Counted from the first letter of the stretch, positions 31,407-40,123 are shown. The stretch: 49,270 nucleotides of DNA from CAYLUN01 sp964386865 (GCA_964386865.1 CAYLUN010000039.1:1-49270), one strand, 5' to 3'. Notes: generated from the letters alone by a model not told the origin. Translations and numbers: made by a program.

Positions 31407-33158
31407 ATGAAAGTCCGTTTCACCCGCTGTCTGTTGGTCGGCCTCATCGCGACGGCCGCATGTCTGAACGTCTCTGCCGCGACGCGGATCTGCTCCGTTT
31501 ACCTTGAAAGCTATTCGGCCCTGCAAAAGCAGCTTTTCCTCGGGGCGGAGGTGTTTCAGGCGCCCCAACTCGGCGCCCTGCCGATGATGATTACCGCGGG
31601 TTTGCCCGGCGCCGCGCAGATGGATAACGGTCAGCCGGTCGCGCTGCACGTGCTTGACTGCGGCGACGGGGAGACCGGATTGGTCGTGGAAGTCACCCCT
31701 TCGGGTACGGCGGAGGCGTATCTGCAAGCGATCATCGGGGCCGAGGCCAAGCTTCCCGCTCCGGCCGACGGCGTCTACACGCTGGAGAACGGGACGGGCG
31801 CGAAGATCGTCGGCGGCCGCCTGCTGCTCGCGCCCAGGGTCGGCAAGACCCCGGTCAGCTTGGGCAAGGATGTGGAGAAGCTGCCTTCCATGCCGGCCGT
31901 TCCCGGCGTAATCCGGGTTTCAGTTTCGCCGTCGGCCCTCAAGCCGCTGATGCAGAAGCTCAAGCTCGCGATGGCGGCGGCGCCCGCCACGGGCGCGGCC
32001 AACGCTGAGCAAGGGCGGCGCTCGGTGGAGTCGATGCTGGATTTCTACGGCCTGATGCTCGCACAGATCGACGCGATGCACATGGGAATCAACATCCAGG
32101 CCGAAGGCCTCTTCATCCGCTCGCGGCTGGCCCCCAAGCCGGGCTCTGACCTGGCAAGCCTGGTGGCCTCAGGGAAGCCCCTGTCGGCGGCCCAGCTCGC
32201 CTTCATCGAGAAGGACTCGCTTTTCGGCTATGCGTCGGGGGGGTACACGCTGCCCGAGACGCTGAAGCGTCAGTGCCTCGACCTCTATGCGAAGATGGTC
32301 GCGCTTTCGCCGCTGTACGGCGCGTCTCAGACCAACGAGCTGGTCGCGGTGATGAACCAGTCGATGCGCGTCCTCGGCTCCCCGATGGCGTTCACGGGTA
32401 ATCTGCCGACCAACAGCCAGACGTTTCTGATGCAGGGGGCGATGGGCGTGCCCAATCCCGTTGCGTATCTGAACGATCAGCTCGCGATGATGAGGTCTCC
32501 CGCCTTTCAGAAGCTGATGAGCCAGTCCGGCATGGAGATCCCTGAGCCCACCACGCGCACCTGCAAGGGCCTGAAGGTGTATACGTGGAAAAACATGTTT
32601 GACGAGAAAGCGCTGGCGAAGGTTCTGCGCGCCTCGCTGCCCTCCAATACGCCGCCCGAACAGGTTGAAGCCGCCACGCAGGCCAGCATGGCCTCGATGC
32701 GCGCCATGCTGAAGTTCTTCAGCAGCGGGTATGAGTACGCGGCGACGCCCAAGGCGATCGTTTTCGGTATGGGCTCGCCCGCGATGATCGAACAGGCCCT
32801 TGACCGTACGCAGGCTCCTGCCGGCGGCACCGCCGCCGAAGCTGAGCGCATCACGAAGCTGCTCTCGCCCTCCGCAGCGCCACACAGCCTGGGGCGGCTT
32901 TCGCTGGGCGGGCTGATGCGTTTCGCGCTTTCGACCCAGCCCGAGGCGGCCTCCCTGATGAAGGGCGCTCTGGCGGCCCCGGCTGGCGAGGGGCTGGCCT
33001 TCGCGGAGTGGTTCGCCAATGGCGAGGCGCTTTCGGCACTGCTGATCCCGGCGTCGGAAATCAAGTCCGTCACGGCGCTCGCGCAGGGGGTCAAGATGCA
33101 GTCCATGCAGAAGAAGCCGGGCGTTCCGAGCCCGAATCCCGCGGCTCCGGCCCTATAG
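31407..33158 (+). CDS. Exported protein of unknown function
   Basis: 583 aa with a clear signal peptide (CLLVGLIATAACLNVSA) and ribosome site AAAGG. The mature protein alternates short beta-rich blocks (VALHVLDCGDGETGLVVEV; GAKIVGGRLLLAPRVG) and Ala/Met-rich helices, with an unusually high Met content in the second half (LKPLMQKLKLAMAAA, ASMASMRAMLKF). The C-terminus is Pro/Ala-rich. I recognise no domain; the overall texture resembles large periplasmic or surface solute-interaction proteins found in PVC genomes. Own promoter at 31321. It ends 205 bp before the convergent methyltransferase gene. Confidence 0.6.
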   Translation: MKVRFTRCLLVGLIATAACLNVSAATRICSVYLESYSALQKQLFLGAEVFQAPQLGALPMMITAGLPGAAQMDNGQPVALHVLDCGDGETGLVVEVTPSGTAEAYLQAIIGAEAKLPAPADGVYTLENGTGAKIVGGRLLLAPRVGKTPVSLGKDVEKLPSMPAVPGVIRVSVSPSALKPLMQKLKLAMAAAPATGAANAEQGRRSVESMLDFYGLMLAQIDAMHMGINIQAEGLFIRSRLAPKPGSDLASLVASGKPLSAAQLAFIEKDSLFGYASGGYTLPETLKRQCLDLYAKMVALSPLYGASQTNELVAVMNQSMRVLGSPMAFTGNLPTNSQTFLMQGAMGVPNPVAYLNDQLAMMRSPAFQKLMSQSGMEIPEPTTRTCKGLKVYTWKNMFDEKALAKVLRASLPSNTPPEQVEAATQASMASMRAMLKFFSSGYEYAATPKAIVFGMGSPAMIEQALDRTQAPAGGTAAEAERITKLLSPSAAPHSLGRLSLGGLMRFALSTQPEAASLMKGALAAPAGEGLAFAEWFANGEALSALLIPASEIKSVTALAQGVKMQSMQKKPGVPSPNPAAPAL

Positions 33159-33188
33159 ACCGAGAGCTGCCGCCGCCGAAAAGCAGTT

Positions 33189-33300
33189 GGCTCAAGCCGG
33201 CGATCCGGTGCGTGTTTGTCTGGCCTTATTGGAGGGCTCGCGTCCCCGTGAGCCGCGGGCGGCGAGGACGCCGCCCCGCTGCCGTGCCTTCACCGCAACC
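33189..33300. repeat. Dispersed GC-rich element between convergent genes
   Basis: GGCTCAAGCCGG (33189-33200) followed by TTGGAGGGCTCGCGTCCCCG, TGAGCCGCGGGCGGCGAGGA and CGCCGCCCC. It fills most of the 33159-33363 gap. The gap lies between two gene ends; a clear rho-independent terminator was not found there. Confidence 0.6.
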
Positions 33301-33363
33301 GGGGGAGCGCAGCGGTCAATTCGGGGCACGCGCCGCCACGGCGGCAGGCCACGATACCGACCC

Positions 33364-35463
33364 TTACGCGCCACCCTTCCGGAAGATGAGCAGGTAGCGC
33401 TGCGGAATGATCTGGTGGCTGCTCTCAAGCTTGAAGCCGTAGTGGGCGAGCTGGCCGACGATGAGTTCTTTTGTGATGTAGGGGCCGTGATAAGGCAGCT
33501 TGTCTTTGTCGACGGGTCCGTTGTCGACGATGATGAAGCGGCCTCCGGGGCGGATGGCTTTCTCGATGCTGTTCAAGAGCTTGTCGCGCTCGGGCTCCGA
33601 CGAGACGCCGTAGATGATGTGATACAGTGAACACATGTAAGCGCAGTCGACAGGGCCTTTGATCTTGATGTCGTCGACGTCAGACCGGACCGTGGAGATG
33701 TTGCCGATGTTCTGTCGCTTTACATACTGGTCGATAAAGTCCAAGTGCTCGTACTTCGTGTCCATCGCATAAATCTTGCCTTTAGGCCCGACGGCCTTGG
33801 ACAGCAGCATGGAGAAGAAGCCGGGGCCGGAACCGATATCCGCGAAGACCTCGCCGGGTTTCGGGTCGACCAGCTTGAGGATGTCTTCCGTCTTCTCCCA
33901 CGCGCCGCGCCGCGGGTTGTTGAACAGGATGAAGTCCTCCAGCAGGGAGTGGCGCGTGCGGCCGACTTCACGCTGCTCCTCGGGCGTGTCGCCGTCGATG
34001 AGTTTCTTCCCTTCAAGCTTGTACTTGTGGCTGACGTAGTAGGTGAGGTTGCTGTAGTTGCCGTCGGCCATCTTGTGGTAGAACGCTTCCACAAACGGGT
34101 CGGCGAGGATCTTCTTCTGCTCGTCTTCGGATGCGGCCCAGTAGTCGCACAGCCACTGAAGCGCCGTATACTCGCCGCCGAAGTTCTCGTTCGGAATCAG
34201 CTGGTTGTAGGCCTCAGAGGCTTGCTTCGCGATCGCGCGGTCCTTCTTGTCGAGCGCGTCGAGAACCAATTTCGCGGCGGCGATGCCTGGCTCGGTGATG
34301 TCGAACGAGTCGAGGCTGCCGATGTGCACGATGCTCTTGGGCGAGGTGACGCGGAGCTGAAGCGGCGGGCCTTTTGAGCCGTCACCGGGCACGGTGATCT
34401 GCTCCAGTTTTCCCTGCTCGTGCTTGAAGATCATCATGTAGCGGCGGTCAGTGACATCGACGCACTTCTCTAAGGTGAACCCGTAGTAGTGCAGCTGCGC
34501 CTGGACAAGCTCGCGCTGGACGTAACAGTTGTGCAGCTCGTTGCCGTCGCGGAAGGTGTTGTCTGCGATCACCAAGTAGCCGCCGGGGCGCAGGGAGCGC
34601 TTGATGCTCTGTATAAACGCGACCTGAGTCTTTTCGGGCGACCACGTGTAGATGATGTGGTAAAGGGAGCAGATGAACGCGACGTCTGCAGGGGCGTCGA
34701 CGGCGATGTCGTCGGCACGGGAGACGACGGGCAGAATGTTGTCGATCGCATGCTTGCGGGCCATGTTCTTGACGAAGTTCACGGCTTGGTCGTTGATGTC
34801 GAGCGCGTACACGCGTCCGCCCGGGCCCGTCGCTTTCGCAAAGCGATACGAGTAGTAGCCGAAGCTACAGCCGATGTCCAGCACTGTGTCGCCTCTGTTG
34901 ATCGGGACGCTCTTGGCCAGTTCTTCGCTGCACTCCCACTCGTTACGCGTGGGGTTACCGAACATCATGAGGTCTTCGAGGAACGCGCACCGCTCGGTGT
35001 AGGCTTGGGGATCCAGTTGCTGCATGCGGTCGCCCACGTCATACTTGAGCTGCAGGTACTCGCGCAGGCCCGCGCACCGATTGGTAGAAAAACAGGTAAA
35101 GAACTCTTCGGTCAGCGGCGTGTCGAAGCGCTTCTTTTGGTCGGCAGGCTTATCGAGCAGCGTCTCGGCGAGCCAGCGCAGCGCGCCGAAGTCGCCGCCG
35201 ATCTTCTCGACGCGCTCGACCGCCGCGTAGTCGGACGCCGCGCGGCGAAGCCTGGATGTGTCGTTGCTGGCCGCGCCGGCCCACAAGTTCGCGGCCAGTT
35301 TGCGCGATTGGTCGGTTACGATATTGGGGCTGTTGCCCACGCGGACGAGAGAGTGCCGCGGCTGGATGGTCAGGAGTATCCCCTCTTGCGAATCGCCCTG
35401 CCCGTATGCGCTGGCGCAGCACGCCAGCATCCCGCAATACAGCCAACCTCGGTTTGCGCGCAT
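33364..35463 (-). CDS. Tandem-duplicated SAM-dependent methyltransferase with an apparent signal peptide
   Basis: 699 aa from the ATG at 35463, which has GGAAGGTG just ahead; a GTG at 35469 overlaps the ferredoxin stop and is the alternative. The start (MRANRGWLYCGMLACCASA, then YGQGD) looks like an export signal. Two full repeats follow, each a helical preamble plus a class I methyltransferase fold. First copy: LREYLQLKYDVGD, VLDIGCSFGYY (about residue 198), CSLYHIIYTWSPE, LRPGGYLVIADN. Second copy: LTYYVSHKYKLEG, FADIGSGPGFF (about 545), CSLYHIIYGVSSE, IRPGGRFIIVDN. Both SAM loops look usable. Export would be puzzling, because SAM is cytosolic; the leader could instead be a membrane anchor with cytosolic domains. 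It is the last gene of a radical-SAM/ferredoxin operon. Confidence 0.82.
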   Translation of the reverse strand: MRANRGWLYCGMLACCASAYGQGDSQEGILLTIQPRHSLVRVGNSPNIVTDQSRKLAANLWAGAASNDTSRLRRAASDYAAVERVEKIGGDFGALRWLAETLLDKPADQKKRFDTPLTEEFFTCFSTNRCAGLREYLQLKYDVGDRMQQLDPQAYTERCAFLEDLMMFGNPTRNEWECSEELAKSVPINRGDTVLDIGCSFGYYSYRFAKATGPGGRVYALDINDQAVNFVKNMARKHAIDNILPVVSRADDIAVDAPADVAFICSLYHIIYTWSPEKTQVAFIQSIKRSLRPGGYLVIADNTFRDGNELHNCYVQRELVQAQLHYYGFTLEKCVDVTDRRYMMIFKHEQGKLEQITVPGDGSKGPPLQLRVTSPKSIVHIGSLDSFDITEPGIAAAKLVLDALDKKDRAIAKQASEAYNQLIPNENFGGEYTALQWLCDYWAASEDEQKKILADPFVEAFYHKMADGNYSNLTYYVSHKYKLEGKKLIDGDTPEEQREVGRTRHSLLEDFILFNNPRRGAWEKTEDILKLVDPKPGEVFADIGSGPGFFSMLLSKAVGPKGKIYAMDTKYEHLDFIDQYVKRQNIGNISTVRSDVDDIKIKGPVDCAYMCSLYHIIYGVSSEPERDKLLNSIEKAIRPGGRFIIVDNGPVDKDKLPYHGPYITKELIVGQLAHYGFKLESSHQIIPQRYLLIFRKGGA

Positions 35464-35465
35464 GC

Positions 35466-35684
35466 TCACCTTCCCTGCTTATTCGTTACGGTTGACGTGG
35501 GCGAAGAGCCGGCGACGCGGAGAGATATCGCCTGGGACGGGCACAGCTCAAAACACGTTCCGCATTCGATACACTTGCGTCCGTCAATCACAAAACCCCC
35601 GTCCAGCGCTGCAATCGCCTCCACCGGACAGTACCGCTCGCACGTGCCGCAACGGACACACTGATCCCCGATTTCATAAGGCAT
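35466..35684 (-). CDS. Two-cluster ferredoxin (2 x [4Fe-4S])
   Basis: 72 aa from the ATG at 35684, with GAGG eight bases upstream. Two classical cluster motifs are present, CVRCGTCERYCP and CIECGTCFELCP, each Cys-x2-Cys-x2-Cys-x3-Cys-Pro. A short Ser/Thr-rich tail follows. The fold is a bacterial-type low-potential electron carrier. It lies between the EamA transporter gene and the tandem methyltransferase, whose alternative GTG overlaps its stop. The obvious clients are the two radical SAM enzymes upstream in the operon, which need one-electron reduction of their own clusters; this pairing is inference. A longer in-frame N-terminus exists but overlaps the upstream gene and is not preferred. 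Confidence 0.92.
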   Translation of the reverse strand: MPYEIGDQCVRCGTCERYCPVEAIAALDGGFVIDGRKCIECGTCFELCPSQAISLRVAGSSPTSTVTNKQGR

Positions 35685-35773
35685 GAGTAACCTCGCTTCC
35701 CTTCCCGAGCCCGGTCTCCCGGCGCCCGCTTGTGAACACGTTTCGCAACTCGCAGGTTCTTCCGCTCTCTCCG

Positions 35774-36688
35774 TCAAGAGGCAATCAAAATCATCGAGCA
35801 TCCCGCCACGGCGATCAGCGCGCCCACGATCGCTCGGCGCGTGACCTTTTCCTTCAGCAAGAACGCCGTGATCGGCAACACAAACAGAGGCTCTGTCGAC
35901 AGCAGCACCGTCGCCAGCGAGACGGGGGCCAGTTTCACGGCCAGCATCGACAGCCAGAAGGCGCCGACGGCAACCACGGCGACCGCGATCAGCATCTTAC
36001 GGAAGAGTTGGGGCTCGGCGAAGGGCCCCAGCCACGCCTTGGTGTTCCGGGTGATGGCGCAGAGGGCGCCGAGCGAGACGGCGCCGGTCAGGAGCCGGAC
36101 GAACGTGCCCTGCAGGGCGCTGACCTCGGACACGCCGAACTTGGCCGTCAGCATCGAAACGGCCTGGCACGCGGCAAAAGCGATGCCGTACAGGATCCCC
36201 GTACGGTATTTGGATTTGTCCGTCGCCCCGGAGCCCACATCGTCCCACAGCACGACGTTCACGCCGAGCAGCGTCACAGGCGCGCCAACCCATACCAGCG
36301 GCGGCAGGCGCTCCTTCAGCACGATCACGCCTAGCAGCACGGTGAAAACCGGCGCGAGCGTGGCCACGACCACCGTTTGCCGGGGCCCGAGGCACATCAA
36401 GGCCTTGAAAAAGAAGGTGTCCGCGAGCGCGATGCCCAGCACGCCGCTAACGCCCAACATCACCCAGGTGCGCAGATCCAAGGGCTGGTGTGCGCCGGCG
36501 CCGAACAGGGGGAGCGCCAGCATCAGCACGCCCACGTAGAACGTGCCAATCAGGCACTTCCCGAGGTTCATGCCTTCCGCAGGAGCCTTGTCACCGATTC
36601 CGCGAAACAAAACGGTGCCCAAGGCCCACGCCAATGCCGCCCCCATCCCAGACAGGCACCCGGCGATTGTAGACAGTCCTTCGGTCAT
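35774..36688 (-). CDS. EamA/DMT-family inner-membrane transporter
   Basis: 304 aa with ten hydrophobic segments arranged as two EamA halves. The first half includes MGAALAWALGTVLFRGIG and VVVATLAPVFTVLLGVIVLK (the typical P-x-F/hydrophobic-KE ending helix 4-5). The second half has PVSLATVLLSTEPLFVLPIT and FLLKEKVTRRAIVGALIAV. Family members export or exchange small metabolites such as amino acids, nucleobases and drugs. The start lies 4 bp after the stop of the radical SAM gene, so the two are co-translated. In this operon it may move a precursor or product of the radical SAM chemistry across the inner membrane; that is inference. Confidence 0.9.
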   Translation of the reverse strand: MTEGLSTIAGCLSGMGAALAWALGTVLFRGIGDKAPAEGMNLGKCLIGTFYVGVLMLALPLFGAGAHQPLDLRTWVMLGVSGVLGIALADTFFFKALMCLGPRQTVVVATLAPVFTVLLGVIVLKERLPPLVWVGAPVTLLGVNVVLWDDVGSGATDKSKYRTGILYGIAFAACQAVSMLTAKFGVSEVSALQGTFVRLLTGAVSLGALCAITRNTKAWLGPFAEPQLFRKMLIAVAVVAVGAFWLSMLAVKLAPVSLATVLLSTEPLFVLPITAFLLKEKVTRRAIVGALIAVAGCSMILIAS

Positions 36689-36692
36689 GAAA

Positions 36693-37673
36693 TCATCCCG
36701 CCCGCTTGTTTAAAATAGGTTCCAGCCCTGCGCTCTGGATGATCTTCATGGCGTGTTCCATCGAGACGATGAAACGCCCTTTGTTGTAGATCCCGTACAT
36801 TTCGCGCAAATCGGTCGGCGTGAAATTCACCGTGATGACGTTGGCGCCGGCCCGAAGCCCTCGCAACTGCCCGTCGGGATGTTTGCGCTGCATAGCGCTG
36901 ACGGCGGGGATCAAGGGGCTCCCCAAGGCGATTCGCCAGAGCGCCATGGTGTTTAGCGTCGTATCGAGGTCGCCCGGGTTGTCGTGCTCGCACGGCGTGC
37001 CGTCGTTGGGGATGAAGGGCGCCGCGCTCACATAGTCCGGATTGATCTGGATGCCCAGCTCGACGTCGCGCACCAACGTCTCCAGATCTTGGCCTGGAAG
37101 CCCCACAATGTTGCCGCTGCCGAGTTTCATGCCCGCCGCGCGGATCGCGTTGCCGGCTTCGAGTCTCGCCTTGTGGCTGCCGCAGCCGATCGAGCGGTAG
37201 AGCTCCGGGTCGGAGGTCTCGAACTTGAGGATGTAGCTGTCCGCCCCGAGCTCGGTGAACCGCGCGAACTGCGCTTGGCTCCGCTCGCCGAGGCAGAGCA
37301 GAACGTTCAGCCCAAGCTCGCGTTTGACGCGCGGGATGATCTCTTCCACAAGCCTGTCAACATCCGGATGCTGGGCGGCCTGCATGAAAAACCAGGTGAT
37401 GCCGGCGTCGGCGACGCAGCGTGCGATGCCCATGATCTGATCGACGGTCATGGTGTAGCGGCTCAAGGTCGTGTTCGACCTCCGCATGGCGCAGTAATCG
37501 CAGTTTTTGCCGCAATCATTGGAGATCTCCAAAACCCCGCGGATCAACACGCGGTCGCCGAGATGCTGTCGCCGGACCTCCCGTGCCTGCCTGAACAGGT
37601 CTTCCTGTTCGGCTCCGCGGGACAGCAGGCCGCGCCGAATATCGTCTGAAGTCAGATGGGCTGGGTTGGTCAT
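36693..37673 (-). CDS. Radical SAM enzyme of the BioB/HydE/PylB type
   Basis: 326 aa. The cluster motif C54-GKN-C58-DY-C61 (Cys-x3-Cys-x2-Cys) sits in ISNDCGKNCDYCAMRRSN, as in HydE and PylB. The barrel continues with YILKFETSDPELY, KLGSGNIVGLPGQ and DYVSAAPFIPNDGTPCEHD, and ends in LRAGANVITVNFTPTDLR. These are hallmarks of the BioB-like clade that makes or rearranges small molecules. HydE, PylB and BioB genes usually have dedicated partners (HydF/HydG, PylC/PylD, BioA/BioD/BioF). None is present, so a different substrate is likely. Followed directly by the EamA gene. A strong ribosome site is not seen. Confidence 0.88.
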   Translation of the reverse strand: MTNPAHLTSDDIRRGLLSRGAEQEDLFRQAREVRRQHLGDRVLIRGVLEISNDCGKNCDYCAMRRSNTTLSRYTMTVDQIMGIARCVADAGITWFFMQAAQHPDVDRLVEEIIPRVKRELGLNVLLCLGERSQAQFARFTELGADSYILKFETSDPELYRSIGCGSHKARLEAGNAIRAAGMKLGSGNIVGLPGQDLETLVRDVELGIQINPDYVSAAPFIPNDGTPCEHDNPGDLDTTLNTMALWRIALGSPLIPAVSAMQRKHPDGQLRGLRAGANVITVNFTPTDLREMYGIYNKGRFIVSMEHAMKIIQSAGLEPILNKRAG

Positions 37674-37748
37674 GACCGTAACTCGTGTGTGATTGGCTGG
37701 AAAGGGGCCGCCCCGCGAAAAGAGCAGCGCGAGCGAGCCCCGGCCCTC

Positions 37749-39188
37749 TTACAGTGCGTGGTTGTTCTTATGGGGGTTCAAGTCGCCATCGGTGTAAGAG
37801 GAGAGGGGGAATGGCGCGAAGTCCGGGTGGTAGAACTGGTGGGCCACCTCGTCTGCGAAGAACTTGCCGAGGCTGGTCAGCTCCACTTTTTCGCTGGTCT
37901 CCTGGATCAGCCCCGCATCCCTCAGCACGGCCCGCTTCTCGCGGAACACGGCGTCGAAGTCCACGCCGGTGTTGCGCTTGTAGTCCTGCTTGCGGATGAG
38001 GTGGTTCTTCAGCGGCAGAATCGTATTCCAGCGCAGCTGCTGGTCGTGGCTACGCTTGAGGCCCCGGTTGATCGGAATCTGCCTGTTGTTGATGCACGCG
38101 TAGTACTCGTCAAACGTCTGCGTGTTCAGCCCGAAGCGGTCGTTCAAGCTGCTGAACGCCGTCAAGCCGATGCCGATCGTGTCGACCAGGTTACAGCACT
38201 GGTCATACGCGTAGCGCGAGTAGAAGCGCTTCTCCTTGGCGTACACGCGGCGGAGCAGGTGCTCGTGATAGCCGTAATCAGCCGGCACGGTGGCCGCCAT
38301 GGACTTCATGCGGACCGTGTCTTTGATCGTAACCAGCTCCTCGTCGTGCTGGGCAGCCTTGCGCGTGATTGTTCCGACGCGGTCACCATACGGAATGACC
38401 TTCAGCCGGTAAAACTGGATCTCATCCGTGCCCAGGTCGATGGCTCGGATCAGCTCGTCGTACCACAGCTCCAGCGTCTGCCCCGGGTAGCCGAAGATGA
38501 ACTCGATGTCGAGCTGAATTCCGCGCGCCTTGCAGATCTCGATCGCCTCGCGGTTCTGCTGGACGTTATGGTGGCGGTTCATCCGCTTGAGGATCTCATC
38601 GTCCATGGCTTGCACGCCGATCGTCAGCCGGTCAACGCCATAGGATTGCAGGATGTCCAGCCGCTCGCGTCCGGTCTCGCCCAGCAGTGTCACCGGGTCG
38701 ACGTCGTAGTTGAACTGGCGGTTGGTAGACAGGTCGAAAACGTCGGTGAAATCCTTGAGGAACCGCTCCAGCTGCACAGGCGTCAAGAAGGTGGGGGTTC
38801 CGCCGCCGATCAGAACCGAGCGGGCCGGGATTTTCGAGACGCCCAGCTTCTCTCTCCACAGGTTCATCTCGATCTTCAGCGCATCGAGGTAGCGCTCCTT
38901 TTCGGCCTCGGCGTTGTAGCCGTAGATGTTGGGGTAGTGGCAGAACGTGCAGCACTTGATGCAGAACGGCAGGTGCACGTAGACGACGTACCGCCCGTCG
39001 GCGGGGGGGCGATAGGTGGAGTCAATGATGGTGTCCGCCGTGCCCTTCGGATACATGGTGATCGCGGGATAGTGCACGGCGGGCAGGAAGTCGTCCTCCA
39101 AACAGATGAACCCCCGCTTCTGGAGGCTCATGTACTGGTCGAAACGCTCATTCGCAAACTGAATGTGCTTGTCAGGTATCGCTGCCAT
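37749..39188 (-). CDS. HemN/HemW-like radical SAM protein
   Basis: 479 aa from the ATG at 39188, with GGGAG upstream. An unusual ~70-residue N-terminal extension (FDQYMSLQKRGFICLEDDFL) precedes VYVHLPFC76IKC-C80TFC83HYP, the Cys-x3-Cys-x2-Cys cluster motif with HemN-like context. Further HemN features are VLIGGGTPTFL, YGVDRLTIGVQAMDD, FIFGYPGQT and a C-terminal winged-helix-like part (LTSLGKFFADEV). True heme enzymes or HemW chaperones are possible, but no heme gene is nearby. HemN-like proteins also include radical SAM methylases and cyclopropanases acting in natural-product pathways. The adjacent second radical SAM gene, ferredoxin and methyltransferase favour that kind of role. Confidence 0.85.
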   Translation of the reverse strand: MAAIPDKHIQFANERFDQYMSLQKRGFICLEDDFLPAVHYPAITMYPKGTADTIIDSTYRPPADGRYVVYVHLPFCIKCCTFCHYPNIYGYNAEAEKERYLDALKIEMNLWREKLGVSKIPARSVLIGGGTPTFLTPVQLERFLKDFTDVFDLSTNRQFNYDVDPVTLLGETGRERLDILQSYGVDRLTIGVQAMDDEILKRMNRHHNVQQNREAIEICKARGIQLDIEFIFGYPGQTLELWYDELIRAIDLGTDEIQFYRLKVIPYGDRVGTITRKAAQHDEELVTIKDTVRMKSMAATVPADYGYHEHLLRRVYAKEKRFYSRYAYDQCCNLVDTIGIGLTAFSSLNDRFGLNTQTFDEYYACINNRQIPINRGLKRSHDQQLRWNTILPLKNHLIRKQDYKRNTGVDFDAVFREKRAVLRDAGLIQETSEKVELTSLGKFFADEVAHQFYHPDFAPFPLSSYTDGDLNPHKNNHAL

Positions 39189-39292
39189 TGGGTATCTCCC
39201 GGGTCTTTTGTTGACTGTCTGCCTCTTGAAATCGCTTGCGGCGTCTCCCCGTGCCATCGAAGCGGCCGCGCCATGTTCCGCCGAAAGGCGTG

Positions 39293-40123
39293 CTATCCGC
39301 CGCCGGGCCCGCGCTTCGGCGGAGCCGGGGGCTGCGAGGGGGCTCTGGCTTCCCGCCGCACACGCTCGGCGAAACGAGTGACGGATACCAGCAGCGGCTT
39401 GGCGCCAAAACCGCCGATCGCGATGTACGACTTCCCGAAGTCTCTGACAAGCTCGGCCAGCAACGCTTCCGCCTCCTCCGGCCGCGCGTCTGCCACGTAC
39501 CGGTTTGCCAAGTACCCGCACAGCGCCGGATAAGCGTCGATGTTTGAGTCGGTCACAATGCGCTTGAAGTGATCTTTCCTCGACAGCATGAGTCGGAACA
39601 TCTCCACGTCCGAGGTTCTCAGCTTCATGGCCGCAAGCAGTCCGCGGTTTGCGATCGCCATGCCGGTCGCGTGCGCCTCAGGAAACTTCTCGATCAGCTC
39701 GTTGAACGCGCGGTTGGACTCCCGAGACGCTGTGCCCTCCTCGTCCAAGGCCTCCTTGTACAGGCCCGACAGCTCCTTCCCAAAGCGCGACGCGTCCTGC
39801 TCGTGCTGCTCTTCGTTGCGCTGCTTGAGCATGTTCATGTACTCCAGCATGACCGCGCCCTGCTGGATCTCTTCCACCGGCTGCTGTTGGCCCGGCTCGT
39901 CGCGCGGCTCCTCCCCCTCGGCGGGCGCGGCGCCGGCGCGACTCGCCCCGGCTTCCAGGCGTGCGACAGACGCCTGAAGGGCGGCGTTCGTCTTCTTCAG
40001 CTCATCGCAAAGCCGAAGGGCTTGATCATACGAACGATACTGGCCGAGGCCCACAAAGACCAAGGCGGCGGCCGCCGCTAACAGGATCAGCGAGATGCCG
40101 AGAGAACTTCGATTGGATGACAC
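39293..40123 (-). CDS. Membrane-anchored coiled-coil protein of unknown function
   Basis: 276 aa from the GTG at 40123, preceded by GGGGGAGGG. A single N-terminal transmembrane helix (GISLILLAAAAALVFVGLG) is followed by a coiled coil (YDQALRLCDELKKTNAALQA, SVARLEAG), a Pro/Glu-rich linker, and a helical domain with TPR-like spacing (FNELIEKFPEAHATGMAIA; PEEAEALLAELVRDFGKSYI). The C-terminus is Pro/Gly-rich. The layout resembles periplasmic tetratricopeptide proteins such as YfgM, which bind proteins at the membrane. It sits between the exporter genes and the radical SAM genes and might link the two. No catalytic motif is seen. A GTG at 40165 is the less likely longer start. Confidence 0.65.
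   Translation of the reverse strand: MSSNRSSLGISLILLAAAAALVFVGLGQYRSYDQALRLCDELKKTNAALQASVARLEAGASRAGAAPAEGEEPRDEPGQQQPVEEIQQGAVMLEYMNMLKQRNEEQHEQDASRFGKELSGLYKEALDEEGTASRESNRAFNELIEKFPEAHATGMAIANRGLLAAMKLRTSDVEMFRLMLSRKDHFKRIVTDSNIDAYPALCGYLANRYVADARPEEAEALLAELVRDFGKSYIAIGGFGAKPLLVSVTRFAERVRREARAPSQPPAPPKRGPGGG

Noticed and set aside
35685..35801. 39-residue N-terminal extension of the ferredoxin
   Set aside because: It overlaps the upstream transporter gene, has no ribosome site and adds no ferredoxin features; the ATG at 35684 has a GAGG site.
37749..39188. Calling the HemN-like protein coproporphyrinogen dehydrogenase
   Set aside because: No heme gene neighbours, an atypical N-terminal extension and an operon with a second radical SAM enzyme make the specific name unsafe.
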